From JAJTFA01 sp044351265 (GTDB taxonomy: Bacteria; Bacteroidota; Bacteroidia; UKL13-3), in NCBI GenBank assembly GCA_044351265.1, contig JBILGC010000074.1:1-8536 (forward strand): DNA of 8,536 nt, read 5' to 3'. Shown here piece after piece: positions 1 through 6,760 of the stretch. A program made the translations under genes and the position numbers. A model generated the notes under the pieces. The model did not search any database. It saw only the letters and a list, made by a program, of their open reading frames with translations, and had not been told where the DNA came from. Numbering within the stretch: position 1 is the first letter of the stretch; each line of letters opens with the position of its first letter.

Positions 1-66
1 TTGAGCATCAGCAAAACGAGTCAAGCAAAGCATACTAAATAATAATATAAATTTAAATTTATTCAT
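1..66 (-). CDS. gldN: GldN/PorN, T9SS ring component (5' end only)
   Basis: Only the first 22 codons are in the window. They read MNKFKFILLFSMLCLTRFADAQ, a classic Sec signal peptide: lysines at positions 2 and 4, a hydrophobic core, and a likely cut after Ala-Asp-Ala before Gln. The identification as gldN rests on position. The start lies 8 bases after the gldM stop, and in T9SS loci gldN (porN) is the usual gene after gldM. Known role of the family: a periplasmic protein that binds the lipoprotein GldK to form the large ring under the outer membrane and contacts the periplasmic part of GldM. The mature protein is not visible, so family membership cannot be confirmed from sequence; any other exported protein would look the same here. 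Confidence 0.8.
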   Translation of the reverse strand, partial: MNKFKFILLFSMLCLTRFADAQ

Positions 67-74
67 AATAGGTT

Positions 75-1646
75 TTACCTTACGTCAATATTTAGGAATT
101 GCGGTAATGTAATATTTCCATTTGGACCTGTTGCTTTAATTTCAGCGAATATAATTTGATCACCGGTACGTGCATTCTGAATAACAGCCTGCATTTCCGG
201 ACTAAGTGTTCTCCCAGAAGTTTTCATGATTTTAGACGTACCTGCCTTAGGAATATAACGCATACCAAATCCTGTAACATCATAACCTATACCTTCATAA
301 ACAAAATTATTTAACTTAGCAAAAACAACTTTTTGAGCCCTTATTGTGCCTACAGGAACTGGTCCACTGGCTTCAATAGATCCAAGAGCAGGAATTGGAC
401 TTGGAACAGCTTTTACCCGATATTTTTGTTCCCCCATTTTTTTAACAACACCGTCAGGACCCTTCACTGAAACTGAAATAGTAATTTCTCTTTGTGAACC
501 ATCGACAGTGCAAGTAAATCCACCATCAACTTTTGGATCTGGTGCTAATTTACCACCTGCACTGCAACTAACCTGAATTTGTTTTGAAGAGTATCCAGGT
601 ACGGATACAGAAATCGGATTAGGTAAATTTTTATACACCACATTCATCTTAGTTGCAGAAATAACAGCAAGCGGTTTTAGAACGAAATATGATCCTTCAA
701 AGTCATAAGTTTCAACTTTACCATTTGACCTTTTCGTTGTAATTACTCCTTTATATTTTTTCTCACCTTCTCCAGAAGCAACAAGTTCGTATTTACCTAT
801 TCCGCCTTCAACTTTCAAGGCAGATCCGTTAACCGTGATATTCGCCTCTTGTCTTGTAGATGCTGCTAAGAAGATATCAGCCGAGTATTTACCACCTTGT
901 GTAATAAAAGTACCATTATTAGGGATAACTTTTGCAGTAAAATTTTCAACCACAACGATATCCTCAGTAAGCAGACCTTTCAACATATCCAACACTTGTG
1001 CTTCAGTATTTCTAGTATCGTTTTGAATTTTAGTTAGCAAGGTTACAACTGCAGCAGCAGGTGTATGTTCAAACATCACTGATTCCCATTTCTTTACTTC
1101 ACCCTCTTCTTTAAAATCATCGGTTAACATATCAGATTTAACTGTTGCTTGTTTGTCTTTAGGAACTAAAGCAATTAGATCCTGACGTGCTTTATTGATT
1201 TTAGCCCTCAACTCCTCACCCTTCTTATTATTTATCATTAAATTAGCGTGTTTCTCAGTATCATCTGCTTTTTGTATTTCTTCGTCATCGGTTTTGCCGT
1301 CACCGTTGCTATCTTCCTTACGTCCTTCTGCACCGGCAACAATCTCCGTTTTTAAATCTTCGATGAACTTTATTAAATCGCCTGCAATTTGTCTGGCCTT
1401 GGAGGCATTGTTAAATACCATTGTGCCGTTGGGGTCATCCGGAAAATCTTTATGATACTTATCGATACCTTTCATTACTTGGGTGTTTTTGGTATCAACA
1501 TTAACTGAAGATTTCTCCAAGCTCACCTCAACAAGGTGAAAAGCCTTCAAAATCTCCGCAGATACGTTTAATGCCAACAGAGCTGTTAACACGAGATACA
1601 TCATGTTAATCATTTTCTGCCTAGGTGATATATTACCTCCTGCCAT
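75..1646 (-). CDS. gldM: GldM/PorM, T9SS inner-membrane motor and periplasmic shaft
   Basis: Complete protein of 523 residues, the usual length for GldM. It begins MAGGNISPRQKMINMMYLVL, the family's N-terminal signature: a short cytoplasmic end, then one transmembrane helix at about 12-30 running into SAEILKAF. The rest is periplasmic: a helical first domain at about 35-228, then three beta-rich domains at about 230-325, 328-415 and 416-523 (boundaries estimated by eye against the known D1-D4 layout). GldM dimers pair with GldL to form the motor driven by the proton gradient and pass movement to the GldK-GldN ring. The ATG start matches the family N-terminus and has GAAGGAA a few bases upstream. 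It follows gldL by 38 bp and precedes gldN by 8 bp. Unusual features are an EF-hand-like loop at residues 112-123 and a lone cysteine pair at 361 and 379. Confidence 0.97.
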   Translation of the reverse strand: MAGGNISPRQKMINMMYLVLTALLALNVSAEILKAFHLVEVSLEKSSVNVDTKNTQVMKGIDKYHKDFPDDPNGTMVFNNASKARQIAGDLIKFIEDLKTEIVAGAEGRKEDSNGDGKTDDEEIQKADDTEKHANLMINNKKGEELRAKINKARQDLIALVPKDKQATVKSDMLTDDFKEEGEVKKWESVMFEHTPAAAVVTLLTKIQNDTRNTEAQVLDMLKGLLTEDIVVVENFTAKVIPNNGTFITQGGKYSADIFLAASTRQEANITVNGSALKVEGGIGKYELVASGEGEKKYKGVITTKRSNGKVETYDFEGSYFVLKPLAVISATKMNVVYKNLPNPISVSVPGYSSKQIQVSCSAGGKLAPDPKVDGGFTCTVDGSQREITISVSVKGPDGVVKKMGEQKYRVKAVPSPIPALGSIEASGPVPVGTIRAQKVVFAKLNNFVYEGIGYDVTGFGMRYIPKAGTSKIMKTSGRTLSPEMQAVIQNARTGDQIIFAEIKATGPNGNITLPQFLNIDVR

Positions 1647-1684
1647 TTTCTTATTCCTTCTTTATATGATGGTTAAAAATTGAA

Positions 1685-2482
1685 TTAACTTCTTGCATTA
1701 ACATTCATTGCAGCAAGCATGTTGCCGTAAACACTGTTTAATGCACTTAGGTTATTCGATAATTTACCAATTTCATTTTTAAATTGCTCTGCTTGTCCTT
1801 GAGTTTCAGCAAGACTACTAGCTACTTTAGACAAGTTACCTACAAAATCATTGATTGATTTTAAATGGTTGTTAGATTCGGCAATCTCAAGTTCATAAAC
1901 AGAGTTTAATGAAGCTAGGTTCTTGGTCATTTTCTCAATTTGAGTTCCATACTCTCTTGAACCTTCAGATGCAGATACCAAACCGCCCATTGCATCGGCA
2001 GCTTTAGCATATGAACTGCTTAAACCTGAAACCGATTGGGTTGCCTGCGTTACGTTTTTGGTATACTCATCGGTTGCAGCAGCAGCTGATGATAAATCTT
2101 TAAGATTGCTTACATTATCACTTAGTGATTTTATACCATTACCTAAACTCTTGATTAAATCTGGACCAACTTTAGCTTCTTCCAGCATTTTATCTAACTG
2201 CTGTGAAACAGTACCTTTTGGCTTTTCTTCATCAGAATCAATACCTGCTAATTCAGGGTAAACAATAGACCAATCAATTTCTTTATGTAAAGGCTCAAAT
2301 GCAGAGATGAAGAAAATCATAGCTTCTGTTCCTAATCCCACAATTAACATTGGATTAGCGCCTGGCCAGTGCATAATCTTGAATAACGCACCTACAATTA
2401 CAATAGCTGCTCCAAATCCGTAAACTTTGGCCATTATTTTTTTGAAGGCCATACTTTCGAAAAAACTGTTTGATCCTGACAT
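1685..2482 (-). CDS. gldL: GldL/PorL, T9SS proton-driven motor stator
   Basis: Complete protein of 265 residues with two transmembrane helices near the N-terminus, about 16-36 and 43-62, followed by a cytoplasmic tail of roughly 200 residues. The motifs VGALFKIMHWPG (30-41) and GTEAMIFFISAFEP (51-64) are typical of GldL. Glu53 in the second helix corresponds to the membrane glutamate (E49 of Flavobacterium johnsoniae, from memory) needed for proton-powered function. The conserved IDWSIVYPEL follows at 69-78. The tail is rich in Ser, Asn, Leu and Lys, predicted helical or coiled-coil, and carries a repeated NL-x-x-LNSVY motif at 188-196 and 244-252. GldL forms a ring around the GldM transmembrane helices in the inner membrane. 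The gene lies 55 bp after gldK and 38 bp before gldM, so co-transcription is likely. Confidence 0.96.
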   Translation of the reverse strand: MSGSNSFFESMAFKKIMAKVYGFGAAIVIVGALFKIMHWPGANPMLIVGLGTEAMIFFISAFEPLHKEIDWSIVYPELAGIDSDEEKPKGTVSQQLDKMLEEAKVGPDLIKSLGNGIKSLSDNVSNLKDLSSAAAATDEYTKNVTQATQSVSGLSSSYAKAADAMGGLVSASEGSREYGTQIEKMTKNLASLNSVYELEIAESNNHLKSINDFVGNLSKVASSLAETQGQAEQFKNEIGKLSNNLSALNSVYGNMLAAMNVNARS

Positions 2483-2537
2483 AATGTTTGAATTAATTTA
2501 AAATTGAGGTTTTAAGTTTGAGAATTAGAATTGATAA

Positions 2538-3827
2538 TTATTTGGTATCTCTGTTAGAGCGGCCTATATAAGACTGCACACAACGAAAACCAGTGTAAGA
2601 ATTTGCGCTATCTTGATACTCATAAGTACGGGTACCACAATTGATAAAATGGGCTATATCTTTCCACGAACCACCTCTGATAACCTTACGTTTTAAGGTT
2701 TCAGGTTCATCGGGCTTTGCATCATACTGATAATCAGGATTTAAATCATGTGAAAAAAGATTTGCTGACTCAGCATAGGCGGTAATTGTCCATTCTGCAA
2801 CGTTTCCAGACATATCATATAAGCCAAAATCATTAGGGAAATATGAACCAACGCGTATTGGGTATAAACCTCCATCCTGCATATAATCTCCACGCATAGG
2901 TTTGAAATTGGCAAGCGAGCATCCTTTCGCATTTTTTACATAAGGACCGCCCCAAGGATAAACATTTTGATCCCTTCCACCCCTTGATGCATATTCCCAC
3001 TCATATTCAGTAGGTAAGCGAAGGTCGGTAACAGTATAATCATCCAAGTCTGAATAATATGAATTAAGATAAATTGTTCTCCAACGGCAGAAAGCTTTAG
3101 CCTGATTCCAATTTACACCTACAACAGGATAATCATCATACTTTGGGTGCCAGAAGTATACAGATGTCATAGGCTCGTTATATGAAAAAGTATAATCACG
3201 CATGAATACAAGGGTATCAGGATATATTTCAACCTCCTGCATCTTCTTGTACTTATCACGGGTAGTTTTGTAACCTGGCTTTCTGTGCAATCGAGCTGCA
3301 GTTCTTAAATCAATGTCCTCATATTTATAAATAATCTTTCTTACATCAAGTTGTTTGGTTCTGTAATATGTTTCTTGTTCATTGTAAGCTAGCTCCTTAA
3401 GAGACTCCTCAGCTGCTTTAGCATCTTCTTCATTAATTTTTGCATCCCAATTTAAGCCTATCCTATTTCCTTCTGCATCTTTCAAGGTAAATTTCTCTTC
3501 ATTCGCTTCAGCCATTTTTTCGCGAACAATCGAGTCAAGCACTGTTACAACAAACTGACGGTATTCATTATTTGTAATTTCTGTCTCATCCATGTAGAAG
3601 GCTACAATTGACACCTGTTTATTCGGAGCAATTTGTGCCATAGGAACGTCTTGTTCATTAGCACCGATGTGAATTGACCCGGTTGGAACATAGATGGTTC
3701 CATATGGTTGCGGATGAAACCACACAGGCCTACCTTGAACTCCGGTGAGTTCTCCCCTATCTCCTCCAGCACAACCTGCTATGGTTAATGCCACGAGAAC
3801 ATATGATAACAATCGTAGATTTCTCAT
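2538..3827 (-). CDS. gldK: GldK/PorK, T9SS outer-membrane-associated lipoprotein
   Basis: Complete protein of 429 residues. The N-terminus is a lipoprotein signal with lipobox IAGC and acceptor Cys19, so the mature protein should be lipid-anchored. The body has the fold of formylglycine-generating enzymes (FGE-sulfatase family): FYMDETEITNNEYRQF (77-92), YPVVGVNWNQAKAFCRW (233-249), LRLPTEYEWEYASRGG (269-284), NDFGLYDMSGNVAEW (332-346), VIRGGSW (382-388) and GFRC (413-416). Between the first two motifs lies a charged insertion of about 120 residues (96-220), which is usual for GldK and GldJ. GldK binds GldN to form the periplasmic ring on the inner face of the outer membrane. Position directly before gldL favours GldK over its longer relative GldJ. 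One of the two FGE catalytic cysteine positions appears to be lost, so a structural rather than catalytic role is expected. A strong candidate promoter lies just upstream. Confidence 0.96.
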   Translation of the reverse strand: MRNLRLLSYVLVALTIAGCAGGDRGELTGVQGRPVWFHPQPYGTIYVPTGSIHIGANEQDVPMAQIAPNKQVSIVAFYMDETEITNNEYRQFVVTVLDSIVREKMAEANEEKFTLKDAEGNRIGLNWDAKINEEDAKAAEESLKELAYNEQETYYRTKQLDVRKIIYKYEDIDLRTAARLHRKPGYKTTRDKYKKMQEVEIYPDTLVFMRDYTFSYNEPMTSVYFWHPKYDDYPVVGVNWNQAKAFCRWRTIYLNSYYSDLDDYTVTDLRLPTEYEWEYASRGGRDQNVYPWGGPYVKNAKGCSLANFKPMRGDYMQDGGLYPIRVGSYFPNDFGLYDMSGNVAEWTITAYAESANLFSHDLNPDYQYDAKPDEPETLKRKVIRGGSWKDIAHFINCGTRTYEYQDSANSYTGFRCVQSYIGRSNRDTK

Positions 3828-3857
3828 TTGCTTACGATATACTTAGTTTAAGTAAGG

Positions 3858-3887
3858 CAAAATTATAACTTAAAATGTATTTTCCAA
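3858..3887 (-). promoter_or_regulatory. Candidate Bacteroidota sigma-A promoter for gldKLMN
   Basis: On the minus strand a TTG (3887-3885) is followed by exactly 19 bases and then TAATTTTG (3865-3858). The second element matches the Bacteroidota -7 consensus TAnnTTTG at every fixed position, and the spacing fits the known range for a -33 TTG. Transcription would start near 3852, giving a leader of about 25 bases before the gldK ATG. The flanking sequence is very AT-rich, so chance matches are not negligible, but the full match at the right distance makes a separate transcript starting at gldK plausible. No operator or riboswitch is visible. Confidence 0.5.
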
Positions 3888-3938
3888 GTTTAAGCTGAAA
3901 AAATTAACTTACAGTCAAATGTTGAAAGTATAATATTT

Positions 3939-4913
3939 TTATAAAAATCTGGGGGTCAGGCGTGGAATGGGTTGAGGCGGCATTTTCTCTTTAAACTTTG
4001 GCATGAAACAATATTTAAACAATATTTCATGCGAACCAGTACTATATTGAATGATATCACTTGTTGTTAGGTCATAAGAGTACCCAATTTGCATGGTGGG
4101 GGTCAATTTATAACCAGCTAGAATTGATATTGCATCACCTGCACGATAGGTTAACCCTCCTCTGATTTTGCCGTTATATTCAGCCATTATATTAAGATCG
4201 AAAGACAAATTGGCTCCATCATATTTAAAGAACAAGTTGGGTTCTGCTACCAATGTGCCAGGCGTTATTTCATATTGAGCTCCGGTCATCAAGTAATAGT
4301 GTAATCTCATTTGGTTATCTACAAAATTATTGCCCCAAGTGTATTGAACATTTCCCTGATTTAAGTGCGTAGCTGAAATACCTGTATAGAAATTCTGAAA
4401 TCTCCACAGGTTAGGCATAGTAAAATAGAGTCCTGCATTAAAATCAGACGACATTCCATTGACATCTGTATCTGGGATTTTAGGATCACCTTTTTCAAGC
4501 GGATCTAATTTTTTTCCTTGAAGACTTTGTTGCATGATACCACCAGATAGACCTACCGATAGCATGCTTGCATTTTGAAAAATCTTGCGCCAAGAGAGAG
4601 ACAAAATTGGATTAATACTATTCTGAAACCCCAATTGATCATTCATTATGTTTAAGCCTACGCCAAAACTTTTACCAAGTGGAGAATTGATACTTGCCAT
4701 AAAGGTGGTTGGTGCCAATCCTGCCTTATCTCCTCCAAAACCAATCCACTGTGAACGATAAATGCCGAGTGCACATATCTTTTCTTCAGTGCCGGCAAAT
4801 GCCGGATTATAATTAAGCCTATTGAGGAAGAATTGCGTGTAGTGAGGGTCTTGCTGAGCCTTAAGAAGTAAGGAGCTGTAAACAAGTGTTAAAGCAAGTA
4901 TAACTTTTTTCAT
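3939..4913 (-). CDS. porP: PorP/SprF-family T9SS outer-membrane protein
   Basis: Complete protein of 324 residues, the usual length for the PorP/SprF family. The signal peptide MKKVILALTLVYSSLLLKAQ is followed at once by the family hallmark QDPHYTQFFLNRLNYNPAFA (21-40). Further family marks are RSQWIGFGG (53-61), INSPLGKSFGVGL (75-87) and GSHEILFKYCF (303-313) near the end. Alternating polar and hydrophobic strands throughout fit an outer-membrane beta-barrel of roughly 12-14 strands, ending in a proline-rich tail that closes with TPRFL. Family members act at the outer membrane in T9SS secretion (PorP) or in surface anchoring of adhesins (SprF); single genomes often hold many copies. This copy lies directly before gldK, the position of porP in the porPKLMN cluster of Porphyromonas gingivalis, so the PorP name is preferred. 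Gaps of 117 and 111 bp and its own candidate promoter suggest partly independent expression. Confidence 0.93.
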   Translation of the reverse strand: MKKVILALTLVYSSLLLKAQQDPHYTQFFLNRLNYNPAFAGTEEKICALGIYRSQWIGFGGDKAGLAPTTFMASINSPLGKSFGVGLNIMNDQLGFQNSINPILSLSWRKIFQNASMLSVGLSGGIMQQSLQGKKLDPLEKGDPKIPDTDVNGMSSDFNAGLYFTMPNLWRFQNFYTGISATHLNQGNVQYTWGNNFVDNQMRLHYYLMTGAQYEITPGTLVAEPNLFFKYDGANLSFDLNIMAEYNGKIRGGLTYRAGDAISILAGYKLTPTMQIGYSYDLTTSDIIQYSTGSHEILFKYCFMPKFKEKMPPQPIPRLTPRFL

Positions 4914-4939
4914 TGTGTTAACTTAATGTGAAATTTAGA

Positions 4940-4969
4940 CAATAATACAAAGAAATATAAGGAATACAA
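4940..4969 (-). promoter_or_regulatory. Candidate promoter for the porP/sprF gene
   Basis: On the minus strand TTG (4969-4967) is followed by 19 bases and TATTATTG (4947-4940), which matches TAnnTTTG at all fixed positions but one (A in place of the first T of TTTG). The spacing is the same as in the stronger candidate upstream of gldK. A start near 4934 would leave a leader of about 20 bases. Because the region is AT-rich and the match imperfect, this is tentative. Confidence 0.35.
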
Positions 4970-5030
4970 GTATCTTACAAATTTCAATTGTGATGTAAAT
5001 TTACTAATTGGAATTTAAAAACCAATAGAG

Positions 5031-5792
5031 TTACTTTTTTTCTTTATTTGCCGCTTCTATAAACTTATCAATGGCCATAACCATGCTTGGATATTGTGGG
5101 GTGGGAGCGGCAATATTAACTGTTAAACCCGCCTCGGTAATGGCTTTGGCAGTTGTAGCACCAAAAGCAGCTATCTTGGTTTTGCTTTGTTTATATTTCG
5201 GATAATTCTCAACCAATGAACGGATATCGGCTGGGCTAAAGAAGGCAATGATATCAAAATTCACATCCTTTAAATCAGAAAGGTCAGATGAAACAATGCG
5301 ATATAAAAAAGCTTCTTTGAATTGGAATTTATTCTTTTTCATGAACTTCTCAATCTCAGGTTTACGCCAATCGCTGCAAGGGAAAAGATACTTTTCAGTT
5401 GGATGATTCTTAATTACGTTGAGCAATTCTGTCTCAGTTGCCTTACCGGTAAAAACCTTACGTTTACGCACCTGAATATACTTTGCCAGATAATTCGCAA
5501 TGCTATCATTAACACAGAAATATTTAGTTTCAGGTGGCATCTCGATTTTTTGTTCATTGCACATTCTAAAAAAGTGATCAACCGAATTGCGAGAGTTGAG
5601 AATAATAGCGGTGTATTCAAAAATATGCACTTTTTGCGCCTTGAACTCTTTATACGGAATTGGGCTAATGGTAATAAAGGGCCTGAAATCTATTTTCAGG
5701 CTGTGTTTCTTTGCGAGATCAAAATAAGGTGACTTATCGCTTTCGGGCTTAGGCTGTGATATCAATATGCTTTTGATCTTTTGATTTTTCAA
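5031..5792 (-). CDS. hemD: Uroporphyrinogen-III synthase family protein (HemD-like)
   Basis: A soluble protein of 253 residues with no signal peptide. It resembles the Bacteroidota branch of uroporphyrinogen-III synthase, which closes hydroxymethylbilane into uroporphyrinogen III in heme and siroheme synthesis. Recognisable segments are SILISQPKP (8-16), TAIILNSRNSVDHFF (61-75), LFPCSDWRKPEIEKF (136-150), IIAFFSPADIRSLVENYP (181-198) and AAFGATTAKAITEAGL (208-223). The last is the conserved Gly-x-Thr-Thr-Ala segment near the active-site cleft, and the protein ends with PTPQYPSMVMAI. The start is TTG, overlapping the TGA of the preceding DUF4271 gene as TTGA. No in-frame ATG lies near enough to keep the first strand SILIS, so TTG is the best start and translation is probably coupled. 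No other heme gene is in the window. The family fold is clear; catalytic activity is inferred, and a non-enzymatic paralogue is possible. Confidence 0.87.
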   Translation of the reverse strand: MKNQKIKSILISQPKPESDKSPYFDLAKKHSLKIDFRPFITISPIPYKEFKAQKVHIFEYTAIILNSRNSVDHFFRMCNEQKIEMPPETKYFCVNDSIANYLAKYIQVRKRKVFTGKATETELLNVIKNHPTEKYLFPCSDWRKPEIEKFMKKNKFQFKEAFLYRIVSSDLSDLKDVNFDIIAFFSPADIRSLVENYPKYKQSKTKIAAFGATTAKAITEAGLTVNIAAPTPQYPSMVMAIDKFIEAANKEKK

Positions 5793-6760
5793 AGTTGTGC
5801 TGCGTTTAGATATTTAATAATAATTAGCCAAGGTAGAATTTCCAAGGAGCAAAGATATAGAATTAGATAGATTACCGGAAAACTGAAAAAACTTGCACTA
5901 AGCATAAAAATACGAATAATCCTGTAGCCAATACTAATGAAGAATAGGGAAACAATAGACTGGGAGAGCACCACACTCCATAATTCATCGTAATGGTAAT
6001 TCATAAAAATAATCAATGGAAATATTACCAGCGCTATAAAATTGTTTACCGTGATGGTATTGGAAACAAAACCAATAGCCAGCTTATTCATCTTAAGAAG
6101 ATAACCCAAAATAGCATGCATTAAAAATTTACCAAAATAAACAAGTGTAAGCAAGCCACTGATTGCTGCAAACTGCAATAATCTGTTATCCATTAAATCT
6201 AGTGACTTTAGCTCAAGCTGAAAGGTAATAAACAGAGAGGCTATGAAAATATAGATAGCAAACATTTGAAGAAAAATAAAAGTAAAAGCTGATCGCTGCT
6301 CTTCCCAAATACGCTCACTAAGTTTAAGATTAAATACTGAAAGAAGGAACGTTTTAAAATTAACAGGGTTGAATATACGAATTATCGAGATATAAAGTAC
6401 TATAAACATTACTACCCAAAACTTCCATGGGGCAGGAACCGCAGGCCTCATCATTATTTCCTTTGCATTTGGTAAATCTCGTTTGAATCTGATCTTTGCT
6501 ACATACTTGTTTTGAATGAATAGGTATGGCTTAAAAATGCGCCTTAAGATAGAATCATTAGCAATACTGTCAATAAGTGTATTTCCATTCTTTTTTCGAA
6601 GGGTATAAAAAACACTGTCACTTGCAAGAGAGTCCAACACATATGAGGTATCAGGATTAAAGGTAAACCTATCACCCAAGGGCAAGGTGCCGGTATCTTG
6701 TGCATTTATCCTTGCAAAACACAACAGCATTAGGATGATATAAAAAATGTTATTCCTCAA
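5789..6760 (-). CDS. DUF4271 family multi-pass membrane protein
   Basis: Protein of 323 residues of no known function. It starts with a signal-peptide-like segment (RNNIFYIILMLLCFARINAQ, cut expected after Asn-Ala). A non-membrane region of about 85 residues follows (22-108), containing paired Asp-Ser motifs such as VLDSLASDSV and LIDSIANDS. About six transmembrane helices come next, near 112-130, 157-180, 195-222, 238-254, 262-285 and 292-318. This layout, and its place just before a HemD-like gene, matches my recollection of the Bacteroidota DUF4271 family. The TTG start immediately follows the TAG of the upstream Omp85 gene in the same frame. The only nearby alternative, an ATG at codon 11 (6730-6728), would remove most of the signal peptide, so TTG is preferred. 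The gene overlaps the next by 3 bp of coding sequence. Its linkage to envelope genes hints at an envelope role, but no function should be assumed. Confidence 0.8.
   Translation of the reverse strand: MRNNIFYIILMLLCFARINAQDTGTLPLGDRFTFNPDTSYVLDSLASDSVFYTLRKKNGNTLIDSIANDSILRRIFKPYLFIQNKYVAKIRFKRDLPNAKEIMMRPAVPAPWKFWVVMFIVLYISIIRIFNPVNFKTFLLSVFNLKLSERIWEEQRSAFTFIFLQMFAIYIFIASLFITFQLELKSLDLMDNRLLQFAAISGLLTLVYFGKFLMHAILGYLLKMNKLAIGFVSNTITVNNFIALVIFPLIIFMNYHYDELWSVVLSQSIVSLFFISIGYRIIRIFMLSASFFSFPVIYLILYLCSLEILPWLIIIKYLNAAQL

Noticed and set aside
1195..1455. Plus-strand open frame of 86 codons opposite gldM, with a hydrophobic serine-rich product
   Set aside because: Antisense to the GldM helical domain; the hydrophobic serine-rich product is what the complement of lysine/glutamate-rich helical codons gives.
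2538..3827. GldK as an active formylglycine-generating enzyme or sulfatase activator
   Set aside because: The position matching one catalytic cysteine is Ala, and the gene lies in the T9SS core operon where the family is structural.
3886..3910. AT-rich inverted repeat AAGTTAA…TTAAACTT after the porP stop, considered as a terminator
   Set aside because: The stem is short, bulged and AT-only apart from one pair, and overlaps the candidate -33 element; too weak to call a terminator.
4658..4885. Minus-strand open frame of 75 codons inside the porP/sprF gene
   Set aside because: Out-of-frame shadow of a complete PorP/SprF-family gene with no sign of independent coding.
5011..5029. ATTGG…CCAAT inverted repeat just after the HemD-like stop, considered as a terminator
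   Set aside because: Only five base pairs with no GC-rich stem or trailing T-run, so it cannot be told from chance in AT-rich sequence.
5322..5732. Plus-strand open frame of 136 codons opposite the HemD-like gene
   Set aside because: It lies wholly antisense to a well-supported conserved gene, its product shows no recognisable motif, and every other gene runs on the minus strand.
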